In this document: positions 8,040 through 15,070 of the stretch, piece by piece | How positions within the stretch are numbered: position 1 is the first letter of the stretch | How the letters are laid out: each line of letters begins with the position of its first letter | Source of the DNA: Mesorhizobium atlanticum | Lineage (GTDB): Bacteria > Pseudomonadota > Alphaproteobacteria > Rhizobiales > Rhizobiaceae | Assembly (NCBI RefSeq): GCF_003289965.1 | Contig: NZ_QMBQ01000004.1 | Location: 682,001-746,000, forward strand | DNA length: 64,000 bases | Direction of reading: 5' to 3' | The notes under the pieces: generated by a model | What the model was told of the DNA's origin: nothing | What the model saw: the letters and a program-made list of their open reading frames with translations, nothing else | Database searches by the model: none | Program-made: the position numbers and the translations under genes

Positions 8040-9560
8040 ATGACCAATCATCTTTTCGATGCGTTCCGTTCCCGCATGCCGGCGCCTAGCCGGCTGCTGA
8101 TGGAGACGGATGACGGCCGTTCGATCACCTACGGCGACATGCTGGCAAAGTCGGCGCAGCTGGCGCATACACTGGCGCAGGCGGGCGTCGAGCCCGGCGA
8201 TCGCGTCGCCGTCCAGGTCGAGAAGAGCCCGGAGGCGGCGCTGCTCTATCTTGCCTCGTTGCGCGCCGGCGCGGTCTTCCTGCCGCTCAACACGGCCTAC
8301 ACGCTGCCCGAGCTCGACTATTTCTTCCGTGACGCCGAGCCGAAGCTGATCGTGTGCGATCCGGACCGGCTTTCCGGCGTCGAGCCGCTTGCCGCGTCGC
8401 TCGGCGCCACGGTGCTCACGCTCGGCCGCGACGGACAAGGAACGCTGGCCAGCCAGGCTTCGCGGCAGGCGACGGACTTCAGCGATGTCGCGCGGGGACC
8501 GGACGATCTTGCCGCCATCCTCTACACCTCCGGCACGACCGGCCGTTCCAAGGGCGCGATGCTCAGCCACGAGAACCTTGCGTCCAATGCCCGCGTGCTG
8601 GTCGAGCAATGGCGCTTCGGCGCCGATGATGTGCTGATCCACGCGCTGCCGATCTTCCACACGCACGGCTTGTTCGTCGCCACCAACGTCATCCTGATGG
8701 CCGGCGCGACAATGTTGTTCGAGCAGAGATTCGACCCGGCGCGCATCCTGTCGCTGATGCCGCGCGCGACGGCCTTGATGGGCGTGCCGACCTTCTATGT
8801 GCGGCTGTTGCAGCAGGAGGGCCTGACGCGCGAGGCGGCAAAGACCATCCGGGTGTTCATCTCCGGCTCGGCGCCGCTCTTGGCCGAGACGCACAAAGCC
8901 TGGCGCGAGCGCACCGGCCACGCCATTCTCGAGCGCTACGGCATGACCGAGACCAACATGAACACATCCAACCCCTATGACGGCGAGCGGCGCGCCGGCA
9001 CGGTCGGATTTCCCCTGCCTGGCGTTTCGCTGCGCATCACCGATCCCGAGGATGGAAGGCCACTCGCCCAGGGCGAGATCGGCATGATCGAGGTCAAGGG
9101 ACCGAACGTGTTTGCCGGCTATTGGCGCATGCCCGAGAAGACAAAGGCCGAGTTCCGGGATGACGGCTTCTTCATCACCGGCGACCTCGGGCTGATCGAT
9201 GCCGACGGCTATGTCCACATCGTCGGGCGCGGCAAGGACTTGATCATCTCGGGCGGCTACAATGTCTATCCGAAGGAAATCGAGAGCGAGATCGACGCGC
9301 TCGACGGCGTGGCCGAAAGCGCGGTGATCGGCGTCGCGCATCCTGATTTCGGCGAAGGCGTCACGGCGGTCGTGGTGCGCAAGCCGGGATCCGCGATCAG
9401 CGCCGCCGACATTGCCGGCGCCATCGCCGGCCGCCTGGCGAAATACAAGCATCCGAAGCAGGTGATCTTCGTCGAGGAGTTGCCGCGCAATACGATGGGC
9501 AAGGTGCAGAAGAACGTGCTGCGCGAGGCGTATAGGGATATCTACGCTAAAGCCGGCTAA
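8040..9560 (+). CDS. matB: Malonyl-CoA synthetase (malonate--CoA ligase)
   Basis: Joins malonate to CoA using ATP to give malonyl-CoA. At 506 residues it is a typical acyl-CoA synthetase of the ANL superfamily. It shows the P-loop-like YTSGTTGRSKGAM (residues about 163-175), the adenylate motif ERYGMTETNMNTSNPYDG, the hinge region GDLGLIDADGYVHIVGR and the C-terminal GKVQ motif with the catalytic lysine region PRNTMGKVQKN. The whole protein resembles Rhizobium trifolii MatB closely, including LIHALPIFHTHGLFV. The ATG at 8040 has TGAGGAA at a good distance; the earlier in-frame ATG at 8004 does not. It probably forms a unit with the GntR gene upstream. The usual partners matA and matC are absent from the window. 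Confidence 0.94.
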   Translation: MTNHLFDAFRSRMPAPSRLLMETDDGRSITYGDMLAKSAQLAHTLAQAGVEPGDRVAVQVEKSPEAALLYLASLRAGAVFLPLNTAYTLPELDYFFRDAEPKLIVCDPDRLSGVEPLAASLGATVLTLGRDGQGTLASQASRQATDFSDVARGPDDLAAILYTSGTTGRSKGAMLSHENLASNARVLVEQWRFGADDVLIHALPIFHTHGLFVATNVILMAGATMLFEQRFDPARILSLMPRATALMGVPTFYVRLLQQEGLTREAAKTIRVFISGSAPLLAETHKAWRERTGHAILERYGMTETNMNTSNPYDGERRAGTVGFPLPGVSLRITDPEDGRPLAQGEIGMIEVKGPNVFAGYWRMPEKTKAEFRDDGFFITGDLGLIDADGYVHIVGRGKDLIISGGYNVYPKEIESEIDALDGVAESAVIGVAHPDFGEGVTAVVVRKPGSAISAADIAGAIAGRLAKYKHPKQVIFVEELPRNTMGKVQKNVLREAYRDIYAKAG

Positions 9561-9638
9561 CCGGTTGGCCGAACCTCGGCTGGCTTGCCCGGGGAAGGAT
9601 CGCGGACCTTGGACGTTAGCCAAACCCTATCGCGCGTT

Positions 9639-9791
9639 CGTCATCCTAGGGCGGAGCAAGGAGCGAAGCGACGCGCGCAGACCCTAGGATCCATGCCGTG
9701 ACGCTAAGGTATTGCTAACGTTGTAGAATTCTGCACCGCTGCACCCTTCGCCACAGGCCACGGAATGGATCCTCGGGTCAAGCCCGAGGAT
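9639..9791. repeat. Two rhizobial palindromic elements in the 304-base gap between matB and nagA
   Basis: The gap 9561-9864 lies between convergent genes. A first element (about 9639-9702) has CCTAGGG near its start and CCCTAGG near its end. A second (9769-9791) is a perfect hairpin, ATCCTCGGG pairing with CCCGAGGAT around a 5-base loop. Both wordings are familiar intergenic repeats of alphaproteobacteria. Neither is followed by a T-run, but the second could act as a bidirectional transcription barrier. Nothing else is recognisable in the gap. Confidence 0.75.
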
Positions 9792-9864
9792 GACGACGCG
9801 CGAGGGGCTCCGGCCAATCACGGACGTTTGCATTGGTTTCCCGATCAGCGGGTGGATCGAGTGC

Positions 9865-11025
9865 CTACGCGCCAAAAACCTTCTTGCCGTCGATCCAGAC
9901 ATTCTTCACGTCCAGCCCATCCGACAGCCCGACAATGTCGGCGGCGGTGCCGTTGGCGAAGCGACCGAGGCGATGGGCCTGGCCGATCGCCTCGGCGGGA
10001 TAGAGCGAGGCCATGCGCAGGGCCTCGTCGAGATCGAGCCCGATAACGCGATGGACGAAGCGGATCGCGGAGATCATGTCGAGGTCGGCGCCGGCAAGCG
10101 TGCCGTCGGCGAGCCTGAGGCTGCCGTCCTTGCGGTAGATGGTGCGGCCGTTAAGGGTGAACGACGGCATGTCGGTACCGATCGTCGCCATGGCGTCGGT
10201 GACCAATACGATCTTGCCCGGTCCCTGCTTGCCGCGCAGGGCGAGGGTCATCGTTGTCGGATGGACATGGATGCCGTCGGCGATGATGCCGGCATACAAG
10301 CCGCCGGTGTCGATCGCCGCGCCCGCAAGGCCAGGCTCGCGGTTGCCGATCTGGCTCATGGCGTTGAACAGATGCGTGACCACCGTGGCGCCGGCGGCGG
10401 CGTAGGCGCTGGCTGTCGCGTAATTTGTGTCGGTGTGGCCGAGGCTCACGATAACGCCGGCCCTGGCCAGCGCGGTGACACGGACCGGTTCGACCGATTC
10501 CGGCGCGATCGTGGTGAGCAGAACCGGCAGGTCCTGGCGCGCGGCGATGAGCGCTGCCTGGTCCGCGTCGGTCATCGGCCGGATCAGCGCCGGATCATGC
10601 GCGCCCTTGCGGGCCAGGGAAAGATGCGGCCCTTCCAGGTGCAGGCCGAGGAAACCCGGCACCTTTTCCCGGGCCGCCTCGGCGCCGGCAGCGACCGCCG
10701 CGGCGGTGATCGCCGGCGTATCGGTGATCAGCGTCACCAGCAGCGCCGTGGTGCCGAAGGGCGCATGCGCCCGGCATATGGTCTCGATCGAAGCGACGTC
10801 GGGATGGTCGTTGAGCATGACGCCGCCGCCGCCATTGACCTGGATGTCGACGAAGCCGGGCACCAGCAGGCCACCGCCTGTCTCGACCGCCGGAACGCCG
10901 GTCGGAATGGCGCCGGCGGGCAGGATGGCCTCGACCACGTCGCCCTTGACGACAAGGGCGGCGTTGTCATGCCAGTCGGCGCCGTCGAAGATGCGGGCGC
11001 CGGTGAGTGCGAAACGGTCGCTCAT
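9865..11025 (-). CDS. nagA: N-acetylglucosamine-6-phosphate deacetylase
   Basis: Removes the acetyl group from GlcNAc-6-phosphate to give glucosamine-6-phosphate. The protein has 386 residues, the usual length, and belongs to the amidohydrolase superfamily. It shows PGFVDIQVNGGGG (first metal and substrate loop), HLEGPHLS (residues about 128-135, metal glutamate), GHTDTNY and THLFNAMSQ (metal histidines), DGIHVHP and LVTDAM (catalytic aspartate, about 280). It is the last gene of a four-gene minus-strand operon and its ATG overlaps the stop of the SIS gene (ATGA, 11022-11025). Its product is the substrate of that upstream deaminase. Confidence 0.96.
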   Translation of the reverse strand: MSDRFALTGARIFDGADWHDNAALVVKGDVVEAILPAGAIPTGVPAVETGGGLLVPGFVDIQVNGGGGVMLNDHPDVASIETICRAHAPFGTTALLVTLITDTPAITAAAVAAGAEAAREKVPGFLGLHLEGPHLSLARKGAHDPALIRPMTDADQAALIAARQDLPVLLTTIAPESVEPVRVTALARAGVIVSLGHTDTNYATASAYAAAGATVVTHLFNAMSQIGNREPGLAGAAIDTGGLYAGIIADGIHVHPTTMTLALRGKQGPGKIVLVTDAMATIGTDMPSFTLNGRTIYRKDGSLRLADGTLAGADLDMISAIRFVHRVIGLDLDEALRMASLYPAEAIGQAHRLGRFANGTAADIVGLSDGLDVKNVWIDGKKVFGA

Positions 11026-12053
11026 ACGGTTTCCGTCACCTTGCGCAAATTGCGCGGCGTATCGGGGTCAAGGCCGCGATGACGCGCGAAGGCCTCGACG
11101 AAGCCATAGAAGGACACGATCAGCGGCAGCGGATCGGTCAGCGGATGGCCGGTGGCGACATGGGGTAGAAGCCTCGCGGCCTTGGCCTTGTCGGAGGTGA
11201 TGAAGGCGGCGGCGCCCTTGGCCGTCAGACCATCAGCCGCCTCGGCGACCGAGGGTTCCGATGCATCCCGCGCGGCAAGCGCCAGCACAGGAAAACCCGG
11301 TCCGACCAGCGCCAGCGGACCATGCATGACCTCGGCGGCACTGTAGGCCTCGGCATGCATGGCGCAGGTTTCCTTGAATTTCAGTGCCGCTTCGCTGGCG
11401 ATCGCGAAGGATGGGCCACGGCCGAGGATGAACAGCGACTGCGGGTTCTCCAAAGCGCCGGCGAGCGCCATCCAGTCGCAGGCGATCGCCTTTTCGAAAT
11501 GGCCGGGCAGGCCGGCGAGCGCGCTGAGCAGCGCCTGGTCGTCGGTGGCATGCGCCATCAGCGCGAGGCCGGCGACGGCCGAATTGACGAAGGTCTTGGT
11601 GGCCGCGACGGAGCGTTCCGGGCCGGCGAGGATATCGATGGCGTAATCGGAAGCCCGCGCGAGCGGCGAGTCGGCGGTGTTGGTGATGGCGACGGTGAGC
11701 GCGCCGCCGGCCCGCGCCGTTTCGGCCATGGCGACGATGTCCGGGCTCTTGCCGGACTGCGAGATCGCCAGACAGGCGGAGCCGCGCAGCCTGAGCTTTG
11801 CACCGTAGATGGAAGCAATCGACGGCCCGACGGAAGCGACCGCAAGGCCGGCCGTCAGCTCGACGGCATATTTCATGAAGGTGGCGGCATGGTCGGATGA
11901 GCCGCGCGCCACGGTGACGACGAAATGCGGGTCACGCTCGCGCAGGCCGCGACCGGCCTCGGCCAAAGCCGAAGCCGAGCCGTCGAGCAGGCGGGCGGCG
12001 GCTTCCGGGATCTCGTCGATCTCGCGCCGCATATGGGTGGTGTTGGCGCTCAT
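11022..12053 (-). CDS. SIS-domain protein, probable NagB-II-type glucosamine-6-phosphate deaminase
   Basis: A 343-residue protein with two sugar-isomerase (SIS) domains, like the isomerase half of GlmS but with no N-terminal glutaminase domain. Visible motifs are ARGSSDHAA (first SIS loop), SQSGKSPD (phosphosugar-binding serines, residues about 98-105), GRGPSFAIASEAALKFKE and CAMHAEAYSAAEVMHGP in the second domain. Without glutaminase, such proteins next to nagA usually deaminate glucosamine-6-phosphate to fructose-6-phosphate, replacing classical NagB, which is absent here. Generic pipelines often call them GlmS-like aminotransferases. It overlaps the regulator upstream and nagA downstream by 4 bases each. 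Family is certain; the deaminase role is inference from the locus. Confidence 0.88.
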   Translation of the reverse strand: MSANTTHMRREIDEIPEAAARLLDGSASALAEAGRGLRERDPHFVVTVARGSSDHAATFMKYAVELTAGLAVASVGPSIASIYGAKLRLRGSACLAISQSGKSPDIVAMAETARAGGALTVAITNTADSPLARASDYAIDILAGPERSVAATKTFVNSAVAGLALMAHATDDQALLSALAGLPGHFEKAIACDWMALAGALENPQSLFILGRGPSFAIASEAALKFKETCAMHAEAYSAAEVMHGPLALVGPGFPVLALAARDASEPSVAEAADGLTAKGAAAFITSDKAKAARLLPHVATGHPLTDPLPLIVSFYGFVEAFARHRGLDPDTPRNLRKVTETV

Positions 12054-12829
12054 GGCCGAATCTCCTCTCCCGGCCCGGTCAGCCGGAGTTCCGCGACGAA
12101 ATCATAGGCGTCGCCCCTGTAGACCGAGCGGGTGAACTCGATCACCTTGCCGCTCGCCAGATAGGAAATGCGCTCGATCTGCAGCCCGGCAACCCCCGGC
12201 GGCACCTCCAGGAGGCGCGCATCGGCATCGCCGAGATTGGTGGCCGAGATGCGCTGCACGGCGCGCACCGGGCGATTGCCGGTCGTGCCAAGCGCGGCAT
12301 AGAGCGAGGAGCCTATCGCTTCGGGATCGGGCAGGACGCTGGCCGAAAGCGCCGCGCGCTCGATCGCCAGCGGCGTGTCGTTGGCGATACGCAGGCGCGC
12401 GACGCGCGCCACCAGCTCGGTCGAGGACAGGCCAAGCACCATCATCTCGTCCGGTGACGGCGCATAGAGGCCGCGGTCGAGCCAGACCGAGCGCACCGTC
12501 ATGCCGCGGCGCGCCATGTCCTCGGTGAAGGAAGTGAGCCGCGACAGCGACTGCTCGACGCGCTCCATGCGCGGCGCCACGAAAGTGCCCGAGCCGTGGC
12601 GCTGGACCAGGATGCCGCCCTTGACCAGGTCCTGCACTGCCTTGCGCACGGTGACGCGCGAGATATCGGCCTTGCTGGCGATGTCGCGCTCGGACGGCAG
12701 CGCGTCGCCCGGGCCGATCAGGCCGCGATTGACCGCTTCCTCGATGCTGCGCCTGAGCTGCAGGTAAAGCGGCGCGCCGCTTTGCGAGGATTCTTTCAAC
12801 ATGGCGAAGATCTGGTCGGCGGCGCTCAT
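12050..12829 (-). CDS. GntR-family regulator (HutC/UTRA type), probable amino-sugar repressor
   Basis: Predicted 259-residue repressor. Residues about 18-85 hold the GntR winged helix (PLYLQLRRSIEEAVNRG, LPSERDIA, SRVTVRKAVQDL, RHGSGTFVA). Residues about 95-245 form a UTRA effector domain, the type that senses phosphorylated amino sugars in NagR/DasR-like proteins. The start at 12829 is preceded by GGAGG and overlaps the stop of a 16-residue leader ORF; two upstream copies of this initiation region lie in tandem (12797-12936). It sits inside the operon it probably controls, between the kinase and the deaminase. Likely operators are the TGGTATT direct repeats at 13825-13844 and 13960-13977. 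Ligand and target assignment is inference. Confidence 0.9.
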   Translation of the reverse strand: MSAADQIFAMLKESSQSGAPLYLQLRRSIEEAVNRGLIGPGDALPSERDIASKADISRVTVRKAVQDLVKGGILVQRHGSGTFVAPRMERVEQSLSRLTSFTEDMARRGMTVRSVWLDRGLYAPSPDEMMVLGLSSTELVARVARLRIANDTPLAIERAALSASVLPDPEAIGSSLYAALGTTGNRPVRAVQRISATNLGDADARLLEVPPGVAGLQIERISYLASGKVIEFTRSVYRGDAYDFVAELRLTGPGEEIRP

Positions 12830-12876
12830 CGCGGCGCCTCCGGCAACATGGCGAAGATCTGGTCGGCGGCGCTCAT
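12826..12876 (-). CDS. Leader mini-ORF 2 (16 codons), duplicated start of the GntR gene
   Basis: The ATG at 12876 overlaps the stop of mini-ORF 1. The peptide is MSAADQIFAMLPEAPR and its TGA overlaps the regulator's ATG at 12829. It differs from mini-ORF 1 only in the last two residues. A ribosome binding site (GGAGG) precedes it. Likely translated by coupling if mini-ORF 1 is. Confidence 0.45.
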   Translation of the reverse strand: MSAADQIFAMLPEAPR

Positions 12877-12923
12877 TGCCGCGCCTCCGGCAACATGGCG
12901 AAGATCTGGTCGGCGGCGCTCAT
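12873..12923 (-). CDS. Leader mini-ORF 1 (16 codons), duplicated start of the GntR gene
   Basis: The ATG at 12923 overlaps the kinase stop (ATGA). The peptide is MSAADQIFAMLPEARQ and ends in a TGA that overlaps the next ATG at 12876. Its ribosome binding site is the GGAGG within the last codons of the kinase. It is a by-product of the tandem duplication; whether it is translated is unknown, though the signals match those of the real gene. Confidence 0.45.
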   Translation of the reverse strand: MSAADQIFAMLPEARQ

Positions 12924-13801
12924 CGCGGCGCCTCCGAGCCACCTGCGAACAGGCGCACGGCCATCTGCACGGCGCCGCCCAGCGCATCGTCGAGCGGCGC
13001 TTTCAGCAGCGCCTGGTAGCGTGCCGAAAGGCGCGGCGCGTAAAGCGGCGCCAGGCCGCCGAGCAGGCAGAGCGGAGCGGCGTCGGCGAGATCGAGCGCG
13101 CCGAGCGAAGCCTCGACATCGGCCACTGCCTTGGTGAGGATGAAGTTGGCGACGAGGTCGCCCTTTTCGGCATGTTCGAAGACCTTTGGCGCGAAGCCGC
13201 CAAAATCGCCGGGCTTGGCGTTGGTGGTGAATTCGACCACGTCTTCCGGATTGTTGCGGAAGACGGCGAGCATGGCATCGGTCAGCGGCGAGCCCGGACG
13301 GATGCCGTCATAGGCGAGCAGCGTCTGCTCCAGCAGGTCGCGGCCGATGCGGGCGCCGCTGCCCTGGTCGCCGACCTGGAAACCCCAGCCGCCGATGGCG
13401 CGCGATTTTCCGCCCTTGCGCGCCATATAGGCGGTGCCGGTGCCCAGAATCGCCATGGCGCCATCACCGGAACCGACAGCGCCCTCGAGCGCGATCTCGG
13501 CATCGGTCTCGACCCGACTCCGGCTGAAAGGCAGGATCGTTTCGAGCTGCTGCCGGTAGGTGCCGACATTGGCGCCCGCCAGGCCAAGAATGGCCGGCGT
13601 GTGCGGGATCAGCTGCGGGTCCGCGCCGGCCGCGAGGAAAGCTTGCCTTGCCGCCTCGACGATGTTGGCGCGGGCGCCGGTCAGATCAGTGCGGATGTTG
13701 GCGGCGCCGCTCTTGGCGCGGCCGACGACTGTGCCGTCGACGGTCGCAAGGGCCGCCCTGCAGCTGGTGCCGCCGCCATCGATGCCAAGCACGAATTTCA
13801 C
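12920..13801 (-). CDS. BadF/BadG/BcrA/BcrD-type ATPase, probable N-acetylhexosamine kinase
   Basis: A 293-residue sugar kinase of the ASKHA fold. It has an N-terminal phosphate loop GIDGGGTSCRAAL (residues about 5-17), LGLAGANVG, a DAEIA segment, the second phosphate motif ILGTGTAYM and a GDQGSG stretch as in N-acetylglucosamine kinases. The start is a GTG at 13801 with GAGGAG upstream; the longer ATG-started frame at 13843 would run through the operator region. It is the first gene of the minus operon (kinase, regulator, deaminase, nagA) and is divergent from murQ. A role in phosphorylating GlcNAc, MurNAc or a related recycled sugar follows from the locus. Exact substrate cannot be read from sequence. 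Confidence 0.88.
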   Translation of the reverse strand: MKFVLGIDGGGTSCRAALATVDGTVVGRAKSGAANIRTDLTGARANIVEAARQAFLAAGADPQLIPHTPAILGLAGANVGTYRQQLETILPFSRSRVETDAEIALEGAVGSGDGAMAILGTGTAYMARKGGKSRAIGGWGFQVGDQGSGARIGRDLLEQTLLAYDGIRPGSPLTDAMLAVFRNNPEDVVEFTTNAKPGDFGGFAPKVFEHAEKGDLVANFILTKAVADVEASLGALDLADAAPLCLLGGLAPLYAPRLSARYQALLKAPLDDALGGAVQMAVRLFAGGSEAPR

Positions 13802-13824
13802 GCGATTTCTCCTCGGGGTCGGAT

Positions 13825-13844
13825 AATACCAATAAAATACCAAT
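13825..13844 (-). promoter_or_regulatory. Candidate GntR operator for the kinase operon: two TGGTATT repeats 11 bp apart
   Basis: On the minus strand the site reads ATTGGTATTTTATTGGTATT, a direct repeat with an 11-bp centre-to-centre spacing, one helical turn. It lies 24 bases upstream of the kinase GTG. A matching pair in the opposite orientation precedes murQ, so one dimeric regulator could control both directions. Confidence 0.6.
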
Positions 13845-13959
13845 AGCCAAGGGTTAATTTCTGTTCAAAAAAGATTAAGCCGTACTTTATTGAAAAACCA
13901 CGCTAATTTGCCGGCAGTCGAGGCGTGCCGGCTGAAATTCGTTAATGCGTGTGGACAAG

Positions 13960-13977
13960 TGGTATTTTTTTGGTATT
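13960..13977 (+). promoter_or_regulatory. Candidate GntR operator for the murQ/transporter operon
   Basis: The plus strand reads TGGTATTTTTTTGGTATT, again two TGGTATT units 11 bp apart. It ends 13 bases before the GGAGG of murQ. It is near-identical to the site on the other side of the divergent promoter region when that is read on its own coding strand. Confidence 0.6.
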
Positions 13978-14002
13978 GTTTGTTCAGGTCGGAGGAAAAT
14001 GG

Positions 14003-14953
14003 ATGGCCGAGACGCGCACGGAAGCGCTCCACCAGAATGCCGAGGGGCTGGATGTCCAGGCCCCGGAAGCCATTCTGGCGTTCCTGGCCAATGCCCAGAT
14101 CGAGGCCGCCAAGGCCGTGCACGGGGCCATTCCGGCGATCGCCGTTGCAGCCGAACTCATCGCGAAGCAGTTGAAGAGCGGCGGCAGGCTTGCCTATGCG
14201 GCGGCCGGCAGCTCCGGCCTGATGGCAGTGGCTGACGCGCTGGAACTGCCCGGCACGTTCGGCATTGCGCGCGACCGCATCGCCATACTGATTGCCGGCG
14301 GCGACGATGCCTTCCGCACGCTGGCCGGCGGGCCGGAGGACGACACCGGGGAAGCCTCGGCGGCCGTTGCCGCCGCCGATATAGGCACCGGCGACTGCCT
14401 GATCGCCATCTCCGCCAGCGGCTCGACCCCTTACGCGGTCCAGGCGCTGCAGGACGCGCGCAGCCGGGGCGCGGCGACCATCGCCATTGCCAACAACCGG
14501 GGCGCGGCGCTGTTCAAGCAGGCCGACGTCGCCATCCTGCTCGAAACGCCTCCCGAGCTGATCGCCGGCTCGACGCGCATGGGCGCGGGCACCGCGCAGA
14601 AGATCGCGCTCAACATGCTGTCGACGCTGACCGCCATCCATCTCGGTCATGTCCATGACGGCTACATGGTCAATCTCAGCGCCGACAACATCAAGCTGCG
14701 CGACCGCGCCGTGCGCATGGTCGCCGCCATCAGCGGCAAGAGCCGCGACGACGCCATCCGCCTGCTCGAGGAGAGCGGCGGCGTGGTCAAGACCGCCATT
14801 CTGCTCGCCGCGGGCGCCGCCAGCGCCGACGCGGCCGAGAAGATACTGGAAGGAACCGGCCAGAAGCTTCGGCCGGCGCTTTCCGCGCTGGGGCATGATC
14901 CCGAAAAGTGGAACCCGCTTTTCGGAAAAGATCATGCCCTAACAAAGAAGTAG
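14003..14953 (+). CDS. murQ: N-acetylmuramic acid 6-phosphate etherase
   Basis: Cleaves the D-lactyl ether of MurNAc-6-phosphate to give GlcNAc-6-phosphate, which feeds nagA in peptidoglycan recycling. The 316-residue protein has the MurQ SIS domain: RLAYAAAGSSGLMAVADALELPGTFG region, AGGDDAF, ISASGSTPY (phosphate binding) and the family hallmark STRMGAGTAQKIALNM, with catalytic glutamate in the E-x-P region. The ATG at 14003 follows GGAGG (13991-13995); the frame upstream crosses the operator. The last 20 or so residues (from GHDPEKW) are encoded by a palindromic repeat and are unlikely to be ancestral. It heads an operon with the CUT1 transporter. Confidence 0.94.
   Translation: MAETRTEALHQNAEGLDVQAPEAILAFLANAQIEAAKAVHGAIPAIAVAAELIAKQLKSGGRLAYAAAGSSGLMAVADALELPGTFGIARDRIAILIAGGDDAFRTLAGGPEDDTGEASAAVAAADIGTGDCLIAISASGSTPYAVQALQDARSRGAATIAIANNRGAALFKQADVAILLETPPELIAGSTRMGAGTAQKIALNMLSTLTAIHLGHVHDGYMVNLSADNIKLRDRAVRMVAAISGKSRDDAIRLLEESGGVVKTAILLAAGAASADAAEKILEGTGQKLRPALSALGHDPEKWNPLFGKDHALTKK
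14891..14939. repeat. Palindromic repeat encoding the C-terminus of MurQ
   Basis: GGGCATGATC (14891-14900) pairs with GATCATGCCC (14930-14939), with an inner GAAAAG/CTTTTC pairing. I know this wording as a common intergenic element in Mesorhizobium. Here it lies inside the murQ frame, which stays open for another 4 codons. A second stem (GCCTGTTTCA, 14955-14964, with TGAAACGGGC, 14983-14992) follows the stop with one mispaired base. Confidence 0.8.
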
Positions 14954-15070
14954 GGCCTGTTTCATCCCGATTTCCATCGGGCTGAAACGGGCTTGCGAGG
15001 GGAGCAAGGGGCGCTGAGCCTCTGTTCTCATCAAAACCGAACCTGAAAAAGGTCAACAGGGAGACTGACG

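Larger units (their letters stand above)
12797..12936 (-). repeat. Three tandem 47-bp copies of the regulator's translation-initiation region
   Basis: The units begin at 12797, 12844 and 12891 with a period of exactly 47 bases and only a few mismatches. Read on the minus strand, each contains GGAGG, the start ATG and ten further codons (MSAADQIFAML). Because 47 is not a multiple of 3, each upstream copy runs into a TGA that overlaps the next ATG. The result is a chain of 4-base overlaps from kinase to leader 1 to leader 2 to regulator. The unit nearest the regulator continues into its true sequence (LKESSQ). Confidence 0.95.

Noticed and set aside
11022..12053. Full-length glutamine--fructose-6-phosphate aminotransferase (glmS)
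   Set aside because: The N-terminal glutaminase domain with its catalytic Cys is missing; only the two SIS domains are present.
12797..12936. Possible CRISPR array (three evenly spaced repeats)
   Set aside because: The 47-bp units are contiguous with no spacers, and they match the start of the adjacent regulator gene.
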